A DNA stretch of 64,000 nt, taken from positions 62,001 through 126,000 of the forward strand of contig NZ_SCOM01000005.1 of NCBI RefSeq assembly GCF_005508865.1, read 5' to 3'. The stretch is from Pseudomonas sp. F(2018). Its GTDB lineage: Bacteria > Pseudomonadota > Gammaproteobacteria > Pseudomonadales > Pseudomonadaceae. Both the position numbers and the translations under genes were made by a program. Position 1 is the first letter of the stretch. Each line of letters starts with the position of its first letter. Under the pieces are notes generated by a model. It ran no database searches. It was given only the letters and a program-made list of their open reading frames with translations, and was not told the DNA's origin. Positions 26,190 through 33,941 of this stretch are shown here, piece after piece.

Positions 26190-27059
26190 ATGTCCAAGAC
26201 CCTGATGATTGCTGGCTGCGGCGATGTTGGCAGCCGCCTGGCGCGGCGCCTGGCGGCGGCCGGCTGGAGTGTTTACGGCCTGCGGCGCGATGTCGCGCAG
26301 CTGCCCGCCGAGATCCGTCCGGTCGCCGGCGATCTGCAGCAACCGGTCTGTCCTGAGACCTGGCCCCAGGGCGAACTGGACTATCTGGTGTATTGCGCCG
26401 CGGCCAGCCAGCACGACGAGGCCGGCTACCGCGCCGCCTATGTCGATGGCCTGCGCCACGTGCTGGGCTGGCTGGCCGCGCATGGTCAGCGTCCGCGGCG
26501 CCTGCTGTTCGTCTCCAGCAGTGGGGTCTATGTGCAGCAGGGCGGCGAATGGATCGACGAGGATTCACCGGCCGAGGCCGAGGGCTACTCCGGCCGGGTT
26601 ATGCTGGAGGCCGAACGCCTGGCCCTGGCCAGCGGCCTGCCGGCGACCCTGGTGCGTCTGACCGGGATCTACGGCCCCGGTCGTCAGTGGCTGCTCAATC
26701 AGGTGCGCCAGGGCTATCGGGTGACCAGCGAACCGCCGCTGTACGCCAATCGCATCCATGCCGAGGATGCCGCCGGGTTGCTGGCCTTCCTGCTGCAGGC
26801 GGATGCCGAAGGCGCGCAGCTGGCCGACTGCTACCTGGGCGTGGACGACGAACCGGCGCCGCTGCACGAGGTGGTGGGCTGGCTGCGCGAGCAGTTGGGC
26901 GTGACCCAGTGGGCCGAGGAGAACAGCGTGCGCCGCGCCGGCAGCAAGCGCTGCAGCAATGCCCGTGCCCGCGCGCTGGGCTGGGCGCCGCAGTACCCCA
27001 GCTATCGCGAGGGCTATGCGGCGGTGCTGGCCGATCAGTCGTCGCTGCGCCCGGTGTAG
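26190..27059 (+). CDS. NAD(P)-dependent sugar epimerase/dehydratase-like protein
   Basis: This 289-residue protein is an extended short-chain dehydrogenase of the YeeZ-like epimerase group. The N-terminal Rossmann motif is IAGCGDVGSRLARRLAAAGW. A Ser-rich strand LLFVSSSGVYVQQGG follows, and the catalytic tyrosine region is YSGRVMLEAE, with Arg in place of the usual Lys four residues after Tyr. IYGPGRQWLLNQVR and NRIHAEDAAGLL match epimerase substrate regions. The substrate is unknown. A GTG one codon earlier is possible. Its last 25 bases overlap the 3' end of the convergent repeat-protein gene. Confidence 0.85.
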   Translation: MSKTLMIAGCGDVGSRLARRLAAAGWSVYGLRRDVAQLPAEIRPVAGDLQQPVCPETWPQGELDYLVYCAAASQHDEAGYRAAYVDGLRHVLGWLAAHGQRPRRLLFVSSSGVYVQQGGEWIDEDSPAEAEGYSGRVMLEAERLALASGLPATLVRLTGIYGPGRQWLLNQVRQGYRVTSEPPLYANRIHAEDAAGLLAFLLQADAEGAQLADCYLGVDDEPAPLHEVVGWLREQLGVTQWAEENSVRRAGSKRCSNARARALGWAPQYPSYREGYAAVLADQSSLRPV

Positions 27060-27394
27060 CGCCCGCTGTCGTCGTAGTGGCGTCCGTCCGGGTCGTCGCG
27101 GCCCTGGTAGCGCCCCGAGTCGTCGTAGTGGCGACCATCCTGATCCTGGCGGCCGGTGTAGCGGCCACTGTCGTCATAACTGCGGCCGTCGCCGTCGATG
27201 CGTCCCGTGTAGCGGCCGGAGGCATCATACTGGCGGCCGTCCGCATCGGTACGGCCGGTGTAGCGCCCACTGTCATCGTAGCTGCGGCCATCGTCGTCGG
27301 TGCGCCCCAGATAGCGGCCGCTGTCTTCGTAATGGCGCTGTTCGGCCTGGACGGCCAGGCTCGCCAGCAGCAGGCACAGCAGGAGCGCGCGCAT
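27035..27394 (-). CDS. Secreted protein built of 17-residue tandem repeats
   Basis: The 119-residue product has a short signal peptide (MRALLLCLLLASLAVQA). Five full and one partial copies of a 17-residue unit follow, of the form YDDSGRYTGRxDxDGRx, from residue 22 to the end. The mature protein is very hydrophilic, rich in Asp, Gly, Arg, Ser and Tyr, with no cysteine. Its regular acidic loops could bind cations or sugars, but this is speculation. I recognise no named family. It starts five bases after the upstream lipoprotein gene stop, so the two form an operon, and it overlaps the convergent epimerase gene by 25 bp. Confidence 0.8.
   Translation of the reverse strand: MRALLLCLLLASLAVQAEQRHYEDSGRYLGRTDDDGRSYDDSGRYTGRTDADGRQYDASGRYTGRIDGDGRSYDDSGRYTGRQDQDGRHYDDSGRYQGRDDPDGRHYDDSGRYTGRSDD
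27038..27331 (-). repeat. Tandem 51-bp repeat array inside the repeat-protein gene
   Basis: Five complete 51-bp units and one partial unit encode the 17-residue motif. Units differ mainly at the two or three variable codons after GR and at the last codon. Such arrays expand and contract by slippage or recombination, so copy number may vary between strains. Confidence 0.85.
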
Positions 27395-27399
27395 GTCGC

Positions 27400-28128
27400 T
27401 CAGTCGCGCTGCAGCAGCCAGGCCTGGCGCCCGGGACGGAAGCTGGGCACCTCGTCCGGCGCCGACTGGTTGAGCGCCTGGAGGATGCGCAGCTGGTCGC
27501 CGTCGCGCTCGAAGATCCACGAGGCACCCTGCTGGCCGAGCTGCAGCCACAGGCTATCGTGCTCGCCGGCCATCGAGGCGCAATCGCCGGCCAGGCACAG
27601 GGCGTAACGCTCGGCGCCGGGCAGGCCTTCCAGGCGGCCATCCGGGTGGAACAGCACCAGGCCGCCCTTGCCGACACCCTCGCGGATCATCCATTCGCCG
27701 CCCAGGTAGGCGTCGTACAGCGCCCACTCGAAGCTGCTGCCGATCGGCGCGCCGTCCTCCGCCTGGTGCGGCGGGCGGCTGAAATGCTGCTCGGGGCCGT
27801 AGGTGCTGGCTTGCTGCACCAGCTGGTCACCCTGCAGGTCGAGGTTCTCCTGATAGTCGCCCTGGTAGCTCACCTGCCAGTGCCCCGGTTCGCCGGCCGC
27901 CAGGCGGCCTTCGGGTGCTTCGAAGCCGTTGCTGTAGGTGGCCAGGCCGCGCTGACTGTCGAGCCGCCATTCCAGGTTGGGGCCGTGGGCCAGCAGAGCC
28001 TCGCGCAGCGGCCCGCCTTGGCGGGCGCTGTCGATGATCGGCTGGTTGATCCAGGTGCCGTCGGGGCTGTCGGCGGCGCAGCCGGCCAGCAGGCCGGCGC
28101 TGAGGGCGATCAGGAGGGGGCGACGCAT
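27400..28128 (-). CDS. Lipoprotein of unknown function
   Basis: The ATG giving MRRPLLIALSAGLLAGC yields a 242-residue protein with a lipobox LLAGC, so it should be lipidated at Cys17 and anchored in a membrane facing the periplasm or outside. An alternative longer frame before this ATG lacks a credible signal. The mature part contains WRLDSQRGLATYSNGFE, several aromatic-rich strands (HWQVSYQGDYQENLDLQGDQ) and FHPDGRLEGLPG, suggesting a beta-rich fold. Two cysteines lie in ALCLAGDCA. No family is recognised. It is the first gene of a two-gene unit with the repeat protein and starts five bases after the ridA stop. Confidence 0.8.
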   Translation of the reverse strand: MRRPLLIALSAGLLAGCAADSPDGTWINQPIIDSARQGGPLREALLAHGPNLEWRLDSQRGLATYSNGFEAPEGRLAAGEPGHWQVSYQGDYQENLDLQGDQLVQQASTYGPEQHFSRPPHQAEDGAPIGSSFEWALYDAYLGGEWMIREGVGKGGLVLFHPDGRLEGLPGAERYALCLAGDCASMAGEHDSLWLQLGQQGASWIFERDGDQLRILQALNQSAPDEVPSFRPGRQAWLLQRD

Positions 28129-28132
28129 GGGG

Positions 28133-28513
28133 TTATTCGAGAACCAGGATGCCGTCCATTTCCACCTGCGCACCGCGCGGCAGAGAGGCCACACCGATGG
28201 CGGCGCGGGCTGGGTAGGGCTGCTCGAAGTAGCGGCCCATGACTTCGTTGACCTTGGCGAAGTGGCTGAGGTCGGTGAGGAAGATGTTCAGCTTGACCAC
28301 GTCCTTGAACGAGCCGCCGGCGGCCTCGATCACCGCCTTGAGGTTCTCGAACACCTGCACGGTCTGCTCCTCGAAGCCCTGCACCAGTTCCATGGTCTGC
28401 GGGTCCAGCGGGATCTGCCCGGACAGGTACACGGTGTTGCCGGCCTTGATCGCCTGGGAGTAGGTGCCGATGGCGGCCGGGGCGTTGGGCGAGGAAATGA
28501 CGGTCTTGCTCAT
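28133..28513 (-). CDS. RidA family reactive enamine/imine deaminase
   Basis: RidA proteins hydrolyse reactive enamines and imines such as 2-aminoacrylate released by pyridoxal-phosphate enzymes. The 126-residue product has the family pattern: PAAIGTYSQAIKAGNTVYLSG at the N-terminus, the conserved arginine in PYPARAAIGVASLPRGAQVE, and the C-terminal VEMDGILVLE. The ATG giving MSKTVISS fits the family. An upstream open stretch does not. It is downstream of spoT by about 50 bp and continues the spoT operon, as in P. aeruginosa. Confidence 0.93.
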   Translation of the reverse strand: MSKTVISSPNAPAAIGTYSQAIKAGNTVYLSGQIPLDPQTMELVQGFEEQTVQVFENLKAVIEAAGGSFKDVVKLNIFLTDLSHFAKVNEVMGRYFEQPYPARAAIGVASLPRGAQVEMDGILVLE

Positions 28514-28562
28514 GACGAACTCCGATTCGGATGAATTGTTGTTGTACTGCGACATGGCGCCG

Positions 28563-30671
28563 TCAGGCGCGCATGCGGGTGATGCGGATGACGCCGTTGA
28601 GGGCGCGCAGCTTCTTGATGACGCGGGCCAGGTGCACGCGGTCATGCACGCTGACCACCAGCTGGACCACGCTGATGCGGCCGTCGCGCTCGTCCATGCC
28701 GATCTTCTCGATATTGCCGTCGGCGGCGTTGACGCTGCTGGCGAGCAGGGCGATCAGGCCGCGCTGGTGCTCCAGCTCGACGCGCAGTTCGACGTTGAAT
28801 TCGCCGGCGACATCCTTGGCCCAGTTGAGCTGGATGCACTTCTCCGGGTTGTGGCGGATGTCGGCGATGTTCTTGCAGCTGTCCAGGTGCACCACCATGC
28901 CCTTGCCGGCCGACAGGTAGCCGACGATGGGGTCGCCGGGGATCGGCGTGCAGCACTTGGCGTAGCTCAGCACCAGGCCCTCGGTGCCACGGATGGCCAG
29001 CGGGCCGTCCGGGCTGGGCGCGGCGTCGCCGGTCTCGGCCAGCAGGCGGCGCGCGACCACGTAGGCCATGCGGTTGCCCAAGCCGATGTCTTCCAGCAGG
29101 TCCTCGATGACCTCCAGGCGGTATTCGCCGAGCACCGCCTGCACCCGCTCCGGGGCGATCTTCTCCAGGTGGCTGTCGAAGCCGGTGAGGGTCTTGTTGA
29201 GCAGGCGTTCGCCGAGGTTGATCGACTCCGAGCGGCGCTGCAGCTTGAGCGCGTGGCGGATATGGGTGCGGGCCTTGCCGGTGACCACGAAGTTGAGCCA
29301 GGCCGGGTTCGGCCGCGCGCCGGGGGCGGTGACGATCTCCACCGTCGAGCCGCTTTCCAGGGCCTGCGACAGCGGTGCCAGGCGGCGGTTGATGCGGCAG
29401 GCGATGCAGCTGTTGCCGACGTCGGTGTGCACCGCGTAGGCGAAGTCGACCGCGGTGGAGCCCTTCGGCAGCTCCATGATGCGGCCCTTGGGCGTGAATA
29501 CGTAGACCTCGTCCGGGAACAGGTCGATCTTCACGCTCTCGATGAATTCCAGCGAGTTGCCGGCGCGCTGCTGCATCTCCAGCACGCCCTTGACCCACTG
29601 GCGAGCGCGGGCATGGTTGCCCTTAGGCGCGTCGTCGCCATCGGATTTGTACAGCCAGTGGGCGGCGATGCCGTTGTTGGCCATCTCTTCCATCTCGCGG
29701 GTGCGGATCTGGATCTCGATGGGCACGCCGTGCATGCCAAACAGGGTGGTGTGCAGCGACTGGTAGCCGTTGGCCTTGGGAATCGCGATGTAATCCTTGA
29801 AGCGGCCCGGCAGGGGCTTGTACAGGTTGTGCACCACGCCGAGGGCGCGGTAGCAGGTGTCGACCTTGTCGACGATGATGCGGAAGGCGTAGACGTCCAT
29901 GATCTCGTTGAACGCCCGGCGCTTGCCGCGCATCTTCTGGTAGATGCTGTAGAGGTGCTTCTCGCGGCCGATCACTTCGCCCTGCAGGCCTTCGCGCTGC
30001 AGGTAGGCGGTGATCGACTCCTCGATCTTGGCGACGATTTCCTTGCGGTTGCCGCGGGCGCGCTTGACCGCCGTACGGATGCGCTCGGAACGCATCGGGT
30101 GCATGGCCTTGAAGCCGAGGTCCTCGAACTCCACGCGCATGCTGTGCATGCCCAGCCGGTTGGCGATGGGGGCGTAGATTTCCAGGGTTTCCTTGGCGAT
30201 GCGCCGGCGCTTCTCGCCGGACAGCACCTCCAGGGTGCGCATGTTGTGCAGGCGGTCGGCCAGCTTGACCAGGATCACGCGGATGTCGCGTGCCATGGCC
30301 ATGGCCATCTTCTGGAAGTTTTCGGCCTGGGCTTCGGCCTTGGTCTCGAAGTTCATCTGGGTCAGTTTGCTGACCCCGTCGACCAGTTCCGAGACGGTTT
30401 CGCCGAACTGCGCGGTGAGCGCTTCCTTGGCGATGCCGGTGTCCTCGATCACGTCGTGCAGCATCGCGGCCATCAGGCTCTGATGGTCCATGTGCATGTC
30501 GGCGAGGATGTTGGCAACGGCGAGCGGGTGGGTGACGTAGGCTTCGCCGCTGCGGCGGCGCTGGCCGTCGTGGGCCTGCTCGGCGTAGAAGTAGGCGCGG
30601 CGGACCAGGTTGACCTGGTCCGCGGCCAGGTAGGACGAGAGTCTGTCGGCGAGGGTATCTATGCTCGGCAA
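28563..30671 (-). CDS. spoT: Bifunctional (p)ppGpp synthetase/hydrolase SpoT
   Basis: SpoT makes and breaks the alarmone (p)ppGpp in response to starvation. The 702-residue protein has the HD hydrolase domain with HPLAVANILADMHMDH and the catalytic HDVIEDT near residue 72. The synthetase domain includes RFKDYIAIPKANGYQSLHT and EIQIRTREM. A TGS domain follows (VYVFTPKGRIMELPKGSTAVD), then a C-terminal ACT domain (near 625-700, GLIALLASSVNAADGNIE). Both activities look intact. The start is TTG, giving MPSIDTLADRL, with AGGGGGTGA in front. No in-frame ATG fits the expected N-terminus. It lies 63 bp after rpoZ. Confidence 0.96.
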   Translation of the reverse strand: MPSIDTLADRLSSYLAADQVNLVRRAYFYAEQAHDGQRRRSGEAYVTHPLAVANILADMHMDHQSLMAAMLHDVIEDTGIAKEALTAQFGETVSELVDGVSKLTQMNFETKAEAQAENFQKMAMAMARDIRVILVKLADRLHNMRTLEVLSGEKRRRIAKETLEIYAPIANRLGMHSMRVEFEDLGFKAMHPMRSERIRTAVKRARGNRKEIVAKIEESITAYLQREGLQGEVIGREKHLYSIYQKMRGKRRAFNEIMDVYAFRIIVDKVDTCYRALGVVHNLYKPLPGRFKDYIAIPKANGYQSLHTTLFGMHGVPIEIQIRTREMEEMANNGIAAHWLYKSDGDDAPKGNHARARQWVKGVLEMQQRAGNSLEFIESVKIDLFPDEVYVFTPKGRIMELPKGSTAVDFAYAVHTDVGNSCIACRINRRLAPLSQALESGSTVEIVTAPGARPNPAWLNFVVTGKARTHIRHALKLQRRSESINLGERLLNKTLTGFDSHLEKIAPERVQAVLGEYRLEVIEDLLEDIGLGNRMAYVVARRLLAETGDAAPSPDGPLAIRGTEGLVLSYAKCCTPIPGDPIVGYLSAGKGMVVHLDSCKNIADIRHNPEKCIQLNWAKDVAGEFNVELRVELEHQRGLIALLASSVNAADGNIEKIGMDERDGRISVVQLVVSVHDRVHLARVIKKLRALNGVIRITRMRA

Positions 30672-30734
30672 GGGATCACCCCCTGCCGCGCTGGCGCTTG
30701 ACCCGGTGCCGCGAGACTTCGACCAGGCATAGGC

Positions 30735-31001
30735 TTACAGAGGCTCGTTGGCCTCTTCCTCGAAGGCGACGGCGAACAGCGGCTCGTCCTCGACCAGGTC
30801 TTCCTGGGCAACGAACTCGGCATCGACCAGGCCGGCAGCGATTTCACGCAGGGCCACGACGGTCGGCTTGTCGTTTTCCCAGGCGACCTTCGGCTCCTTG
30901 CCGCCGGTAGCCAGCTGACGGGAACGCTTGGTAGCCAGCATGACCAGCTCGAAGCGGTTGTCTACGTTCTCCAGGCAGTCTTCAACGGTAACGCGGGCCA
31001 T
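30735..31001 (-). CDS. rpoZ: RNA polymerase omega subunit
   Basis: RpoZ helps assemble beta-prime into RNA polymerase and forms part of a ppGpp binding site in gamma-proteobacteria. The 88-residue product starts MARVTVEDCLENVDNRFELV, the conserved omega signature, and has the acidic C-terminal tail typical of the family. An ATG nine codons earlier exists, but the family start is the one used. Its place between gmk and spoT is conserved and functionally fitting, since all three concern guanine nucleotides and the stringent response. Confidence 0.96.
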   Translation of the reverse strand: MARVTVEDCLENVDNRFELVMLATKRSRQLATGGKEPKVAWENDKPTVVALREIAAGLVDAEFVAQEDLVEDEPLFAVAFEEEANEPL

Positions 31002-31106
31002 GGTGTTCCTCTTGGCGAATAGCAAATAAGGCTGGGCCCGAATGGGCGAGCGGACTGAATAGTCTAAAAAATCACCAGCGTTTAGGGAAGGCCTTTCGGC
31101 GGCCGG

Positions 31107-31727
31107 TCAGACCAGCAGCTCACTGAGCAGGCCGGCATGGCGCTGCTGCTGGCAGCTCTGCTGCAGCTGATTGGCGCGGAAGATGGCCTTCAGGTCGTCC
31201 AGGGCATGGGCGAAATCGTCGTTGATCACCAGGTAGTCGTACTCGACGTAGTGGCTCATCTCGCTGACCGCTTCCTGCATGCGCCGCTCGATGATCTCGG
31301 CGCTGTCCTGGCCACGGTTGGTCAGGCGATGGCGCAACGCTTCTTGTGTGGGCGGCAGGATAAAGATCGATTTCGCTAGCGGCATCAGCTTGCGCACCTG
31401 CTGGGCGCCCTGCCAATCGATCTCCAGGATCAGGTCGGAACCTGCCGCCAGGGTCTGCTCGACCCACACCTGCGAGGTGCCGTAGAAGTTGTCGAACACC
31501 TGGGCGTGCTCGAGGAACTCGCCGCGTTCGATCATCGCGCCGAACTGGGCGTGGTCGACGAAGTGGTAGTTGACCCCGTTCTGCTCGCCCGGGCGCATGG
31601 CGCGGGTGGTATGCGAGACGGAGACACGGATGCGCGCATCGCTGTCGAGCAGGGCCTTGACCAGGCTGGTCTTGCCGGCGCCGGAGGGTGCGGAAACGAT
31701 ATAGAGGGTGCCGGTGGTGACGGTCAT
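31107..31727 (-). CDS. gmk: Guanylate kinase
   Basis: Gmk converts GMP to GDP with ATP. The 206-residue product has the P-loop APSGAGKTSL near residue 12, the GMP-binding region VSHTTRAMRPGEQNGVNYHFV near 40-60 and DLILEIDWQGAQQVR near 100. An ATG two codons earlier is possible. I chose the second because AGGA lies seven bases before it. It is in the yicC-gmk-rpoZ-spoT transcription unit. The T in the P-loop (GKTSL, often GKSSL) is a conservative change. Confidence 0.96.
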   Translation of the reverse strand: MTVTTGTLYIVSAPSGAGKTSLVKALLDSDARIRVSVSHTTRAMRPGEQNGVNYHFVDHAQFGAMIERGEFLEHAQVFDNFYGTSQVWVEQTLAAGSDLILEIDWQGAQQVRKLMPLAKSIFILPPTQEALRHRLTNRGQDSAEIIERRMQEAVSEMSHYVEYDYLVINDDFAHALDDLKAIFRANQLQQSCQQQRHAGLLSELLV

Positions 31728-31765
31728 CTGCATGTCCTGATAACGCTTTGGTTCAAGCCTAGCGG

Positions 31766-32629
31766 CTATTCGATGTTCTGGACCTGCTCGCGCATCTGCT
31801 CGATCAGGACCTTGAGGTTGACGGCGGCCTGAGTGCTGCGCGGGTCGAAGGCCTTGGAGCCGAGGGTATTGGCCTCGCGGTTGAGTTCCTGCATGAGGAA
31901 GTCCAGGCGCCGTCCGGCGGCGCCACCGGCCTTGAGCACGCGGCGCACTTCGGTCACGTGGGTGTTCAGGCGATCCAGTTCCTCGGCCACGTCGCTCTTC
32001 TGGGCGAGGAGCACCAGCTCCTGCTCCAGACGCTGCGGGTCCACTTCAGCACGCATTTCGGCGAAGCGGGTCTCGATCTTCTGACGCTGGTTGGCCAGCA
32101 TCTCCGGCACCAGCGCGCGCAGGGCGACGACTTCCTCGGCGATGCTATCCAGGCGCTCGTTGAGCAGATTGGCCAGCTCGGCGCCTTCGCGGGCGCGACC
32201 GCTCTTCAGTTCGCCCAGGGCCTGCTCGAACAGTTGCAGGGCGGCGGCATTCAGGGCCTGCGGGTCGGCGGCGTCGGCCACCAGCACGCCGGGCCAGGCC
32301 AACACTTCCAGGGGGTTGAGCGGCGCCGGCTGCTGAATCAGGGCCGCCACCTGCTCGGCGGCGGAGATCAGTTGGCGAGCGCGCTCGCCGTCCACCTGCA
32401 GGCTCTTGCCGGCGTTTTCCTCGGCGAAGCGCAGGGTGCACTCCACCTTTCCGCGCGACAGGCCCTGGCGCAGGGCCTCGCGCACGGCGCCTTCGAGGTC
32501 GCGGAACGAGTCCGGCAGGCGCAGGTGCGGCTCCAGGTAGCGATGGTTGACCGAGCGCAGCTCCCAGCTCAGGGTGCCGTGGGCCTCTGCGCCTTCGACG
32601 CGGGCGAAGGCAGTCATGCTGTGCACCAT
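31766..32629 (-). CDS. yicC: YicC family endoribonuclease
   Basis: YicC proteins are now known as endoribonucleases involved in small-RNA decay in E. coli. Older names link them to stress induction. The 287-residue product has the conserved start MVHSMTAFARVEG with ELRSVNHRYLEPHLRLP. The C-terminal DUF1732 block is ELNREANTLGSKAFDPRSTQ followed by a helix ending in EQMREQVQNIE. Length is standard. It heads the gmk-rpoZ-spoT operon behind a good sigma70 promoter and is divergent from rph, as in many gamma-proteobacteria. Confidence 0.94.
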   Translation of the reverse strand: MVHSMTAFARVEGAEAHGTLSWELRSVNHRYLEPHLRLPDSFRDLEGAVREALRQGLSRGKVECTLRFAEENAGKSLQVDGERARQLISAAEQVAALIQQPAPLNPLEVLAWPGVLVADAADPQALNAAALQLFEQALGELKSGRAREGAELANLLNERLDSIAEEVVALRALVPEMLANQRQKIETRFAEMRAEVDPQRLEQELVLLAQKSDVAEELDRLNTHVTEVRRVLKAGGAAGRRLDFLMQELNREANTLGSKAFDPRSTQAAVNLKVLIEQMREQVQNIE

Positions 32630-32662
32630 GGGGGAGCCTCGTGAAATGACGAATGGGCGCGG

Positions 32663-32691
32663 ATTGTAGCGCAGAGCGACCGCCGGCCCAA
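32663..32691 (-). promoter_or_regulatory. Sigma70 promoter of the yicC operon
   Basis: On the minus strand TTGGGC and TACAAT are separated by exactly 17 bp, about 35 bp before the yicC ATG. This is one of the best sigma70 matches in the window and should drive yicC-gmk-rpoZ-spoT. Confidence 0.75.
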
Positions 32692-32709
32692 TCCGCCCCG
32701 TCGCGGCGC

Positions 32710-32715
32710 TATAAT
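32710..32715 (+). promoter_or_regulatory. Likely -10 element of rph
   Basis: A perfect TATAAT lies 56 bp before the rph ATG. No good -35 is visible at 16-18 bp, so activity may rely on other contacts. Confidence 0.5.
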
Positions 32716-32771
32716 GCCGGCAGGTCGGGCGCCGCGCGCCCGAGATTTCCGCTTTCTACAGGTACCAGCAG

Positions 32772-33491
32772 ATGAAACGTCCCAGCGGCCGTGCTTCCAC
32801 CCAGTTGCGTTCCGTGCGCATCACCCGCAACTACACCAAGCACGCCGAGGGTTCGGTGCTGGTCGAGTTCGGCGACACCAAGGTCATCTGCACCGCCAGC
32901 GTCGAGTCCGGCGTGCCGCGCTTCCTCAAGGGCCAGGGCCAGGGCTGGCTGACCGCCGAGTACGGCATGCTGCCGCGCGCCACCGGCGAGCGTAACCAGC
33001 GCGAGGCCAGCCGCGGCAAGCAGGGCGGGCGCACCCTGGAAATCCAGCGCCTGATCGGCCGCTCGCTGCGCGCCGCGCTGGACATGAGCAAGCTGGGCGA
33101 GAACACCATCTACATCGACTGCGACGTGATCCAGGCCGACGGCGGCACCCGCACCGCCTCCATCACCGGTGCCATGGTGGCGCTGGTCGATGCGCTGAAG
33201 GTGCTGAAGAAGCGCGGCGCGCTGAAGGGCGAGCCGCTCAAGCAGATGGTTGCCGCCGTGTCGGTTGGCATCTACCAAGGCGAGCCGGTGCTGGACCTGG
33301 ACTACCTGGAAGACTCCGCCGCCGAGACCGACCTCAACGTGGTGATGACCGACAGCGGCGGTTTCATCGAGGTGCAGGGCACCGCCGAAGGCGCCCCCTT
33401 CCAGCCGGAAGAACTGAATGCCATGCTGGCGCTGGCCCAACAGGGCATGCGCGAGCTGTTCGAACTGCAGCGCGCGACCCTGGCCGACTGA
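32772..33491 (+). CDS. rph: Ribonuclease PH
   Basis: RNase PH is a phosphate-dependent 3'-5' exonuclease that trims tRNA precursors and other RNAs. The 239-residue product begins MKRPSGRASTQLRSVRITRN. It has the conserved YGMLPRATGERNQREASRGKQ (substrate/phosphate-binding arginines) and LDLDYLEDSAAETDLNVVM (catalytic aspartates). The length is that of the family. The gene is divergent from yicC and is followed after 24 bp by a DUF4870 membrane protein gene, which is the conserved Pseudomonas order. Confidence 0.97.
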   Translation: MKRPSGRASTQLRSVRITRNYTKHAEGSVLVEFGDTKVICTASVESGVPRFLKGQGQGWLTAEYGMLPRATGERNQREASRGKQGGRTLEIQRLIGRSLRAALDMSKLGENTIYIDCDVIQADGGTRTASITGAMVALVDALKVLKKRGALKGEPLKQMVAAVSVGIYQGEPVLDLDYLEDSAAETDLNVVMTDSGGFIEVQGTAEGAPFQPEELNAMLALAQQGMRELFELQRATLAD

Positions 33492-33515
33492 TTCCCACAA
33501 CCCGCGGAGAGCCCC

Positions 33516-33881
33516 ATGGAAGAGCAGAACCTCAGCCCCACCCCGAGCCCGGAAGCCCGCCAATGGGCAATGTTCTGCCACTTCGCGGCCTTCGCCGGGT
33601 TGCTGATTCCCTTCGGCAACCTGCTCGGCCCGCTGATCGTCTGGCAACTCAAGCGCGACCTCGATCCCTTCGTCGATGACCAGGGCAAGGAGGCGCTGAA
33701 TTTCCACATCACCGTGTCGCTCGCCGCGCTGGTATGCATGCTGCTCGCCGTGGTGGTGATCGGCTTCCTGCTGCTGCCGCTGCTCGGCCTGGCCGCGCTG
33801 GTGCTGACCGTCATCGCCGGGATCAAGGCCAACGAAGGCCAGACCTACCGCTATCCGCTGTGTTGGCGCCTGGTCAAATAA
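33516..33881 (+). CDS. DUF4870 family membrane protein
   Basis: The 121-residue protein shows the DUF4870 pattern: MFCHFAAFAGLLIPFGNLLG, then LIVWQLKRDLDPFVDDQGKE and ALNFHITVSL, with two further hydrophobic helices (LVCMLLAVVVIGFLLLPLLG). Three or four membrane helices are likely, with the conserved charged segment on the cytoplasmic side. The molecular function of the family is unknown. The gene lies directly after rph and before a strong terminator. Confidence 0.88.
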   Translation: MEEQNLSPTPSPEARQWAMFCHFAAFAGLLIPFGNLLGPLIVWQLKRDLDPFVDDQGKEALNFHITVSLAALVCMLLAVVVIGFLLLPLLGLAALVLTVIAGIKANEGQTYRYPLCWRLVK

Positions 33882-33889
33882 TTCTCTCG

Positions 33890-33912
33890 GGCCCCGCATG
33901 CGGGGCCTTTTT
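33890..33912 (+). terminator. Terminator of the rph-DUF4870 unit
   Basis: A perfect stem GGCCCCG / CGGGGCC with a CATG loop is followed by five T residues. Confidence 0.9.
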
Positions 33913-33941
33913 CTGCAACCACTCATATAAGGAAGTCGGAA

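Noticed and set aside
27038..27331. 51-bp repeats as a CRISPR array or mobile repeat
   Set aside because: Units are contiguous with no spacers, keep one reading frame and follow a signal peptide, so they are coding repeats.
28464..30701. 745-codon plus-strand frame opposite spoT
   Set aside because: SpoT has every expected domain. The opposite frame is a codon-bias artefact.
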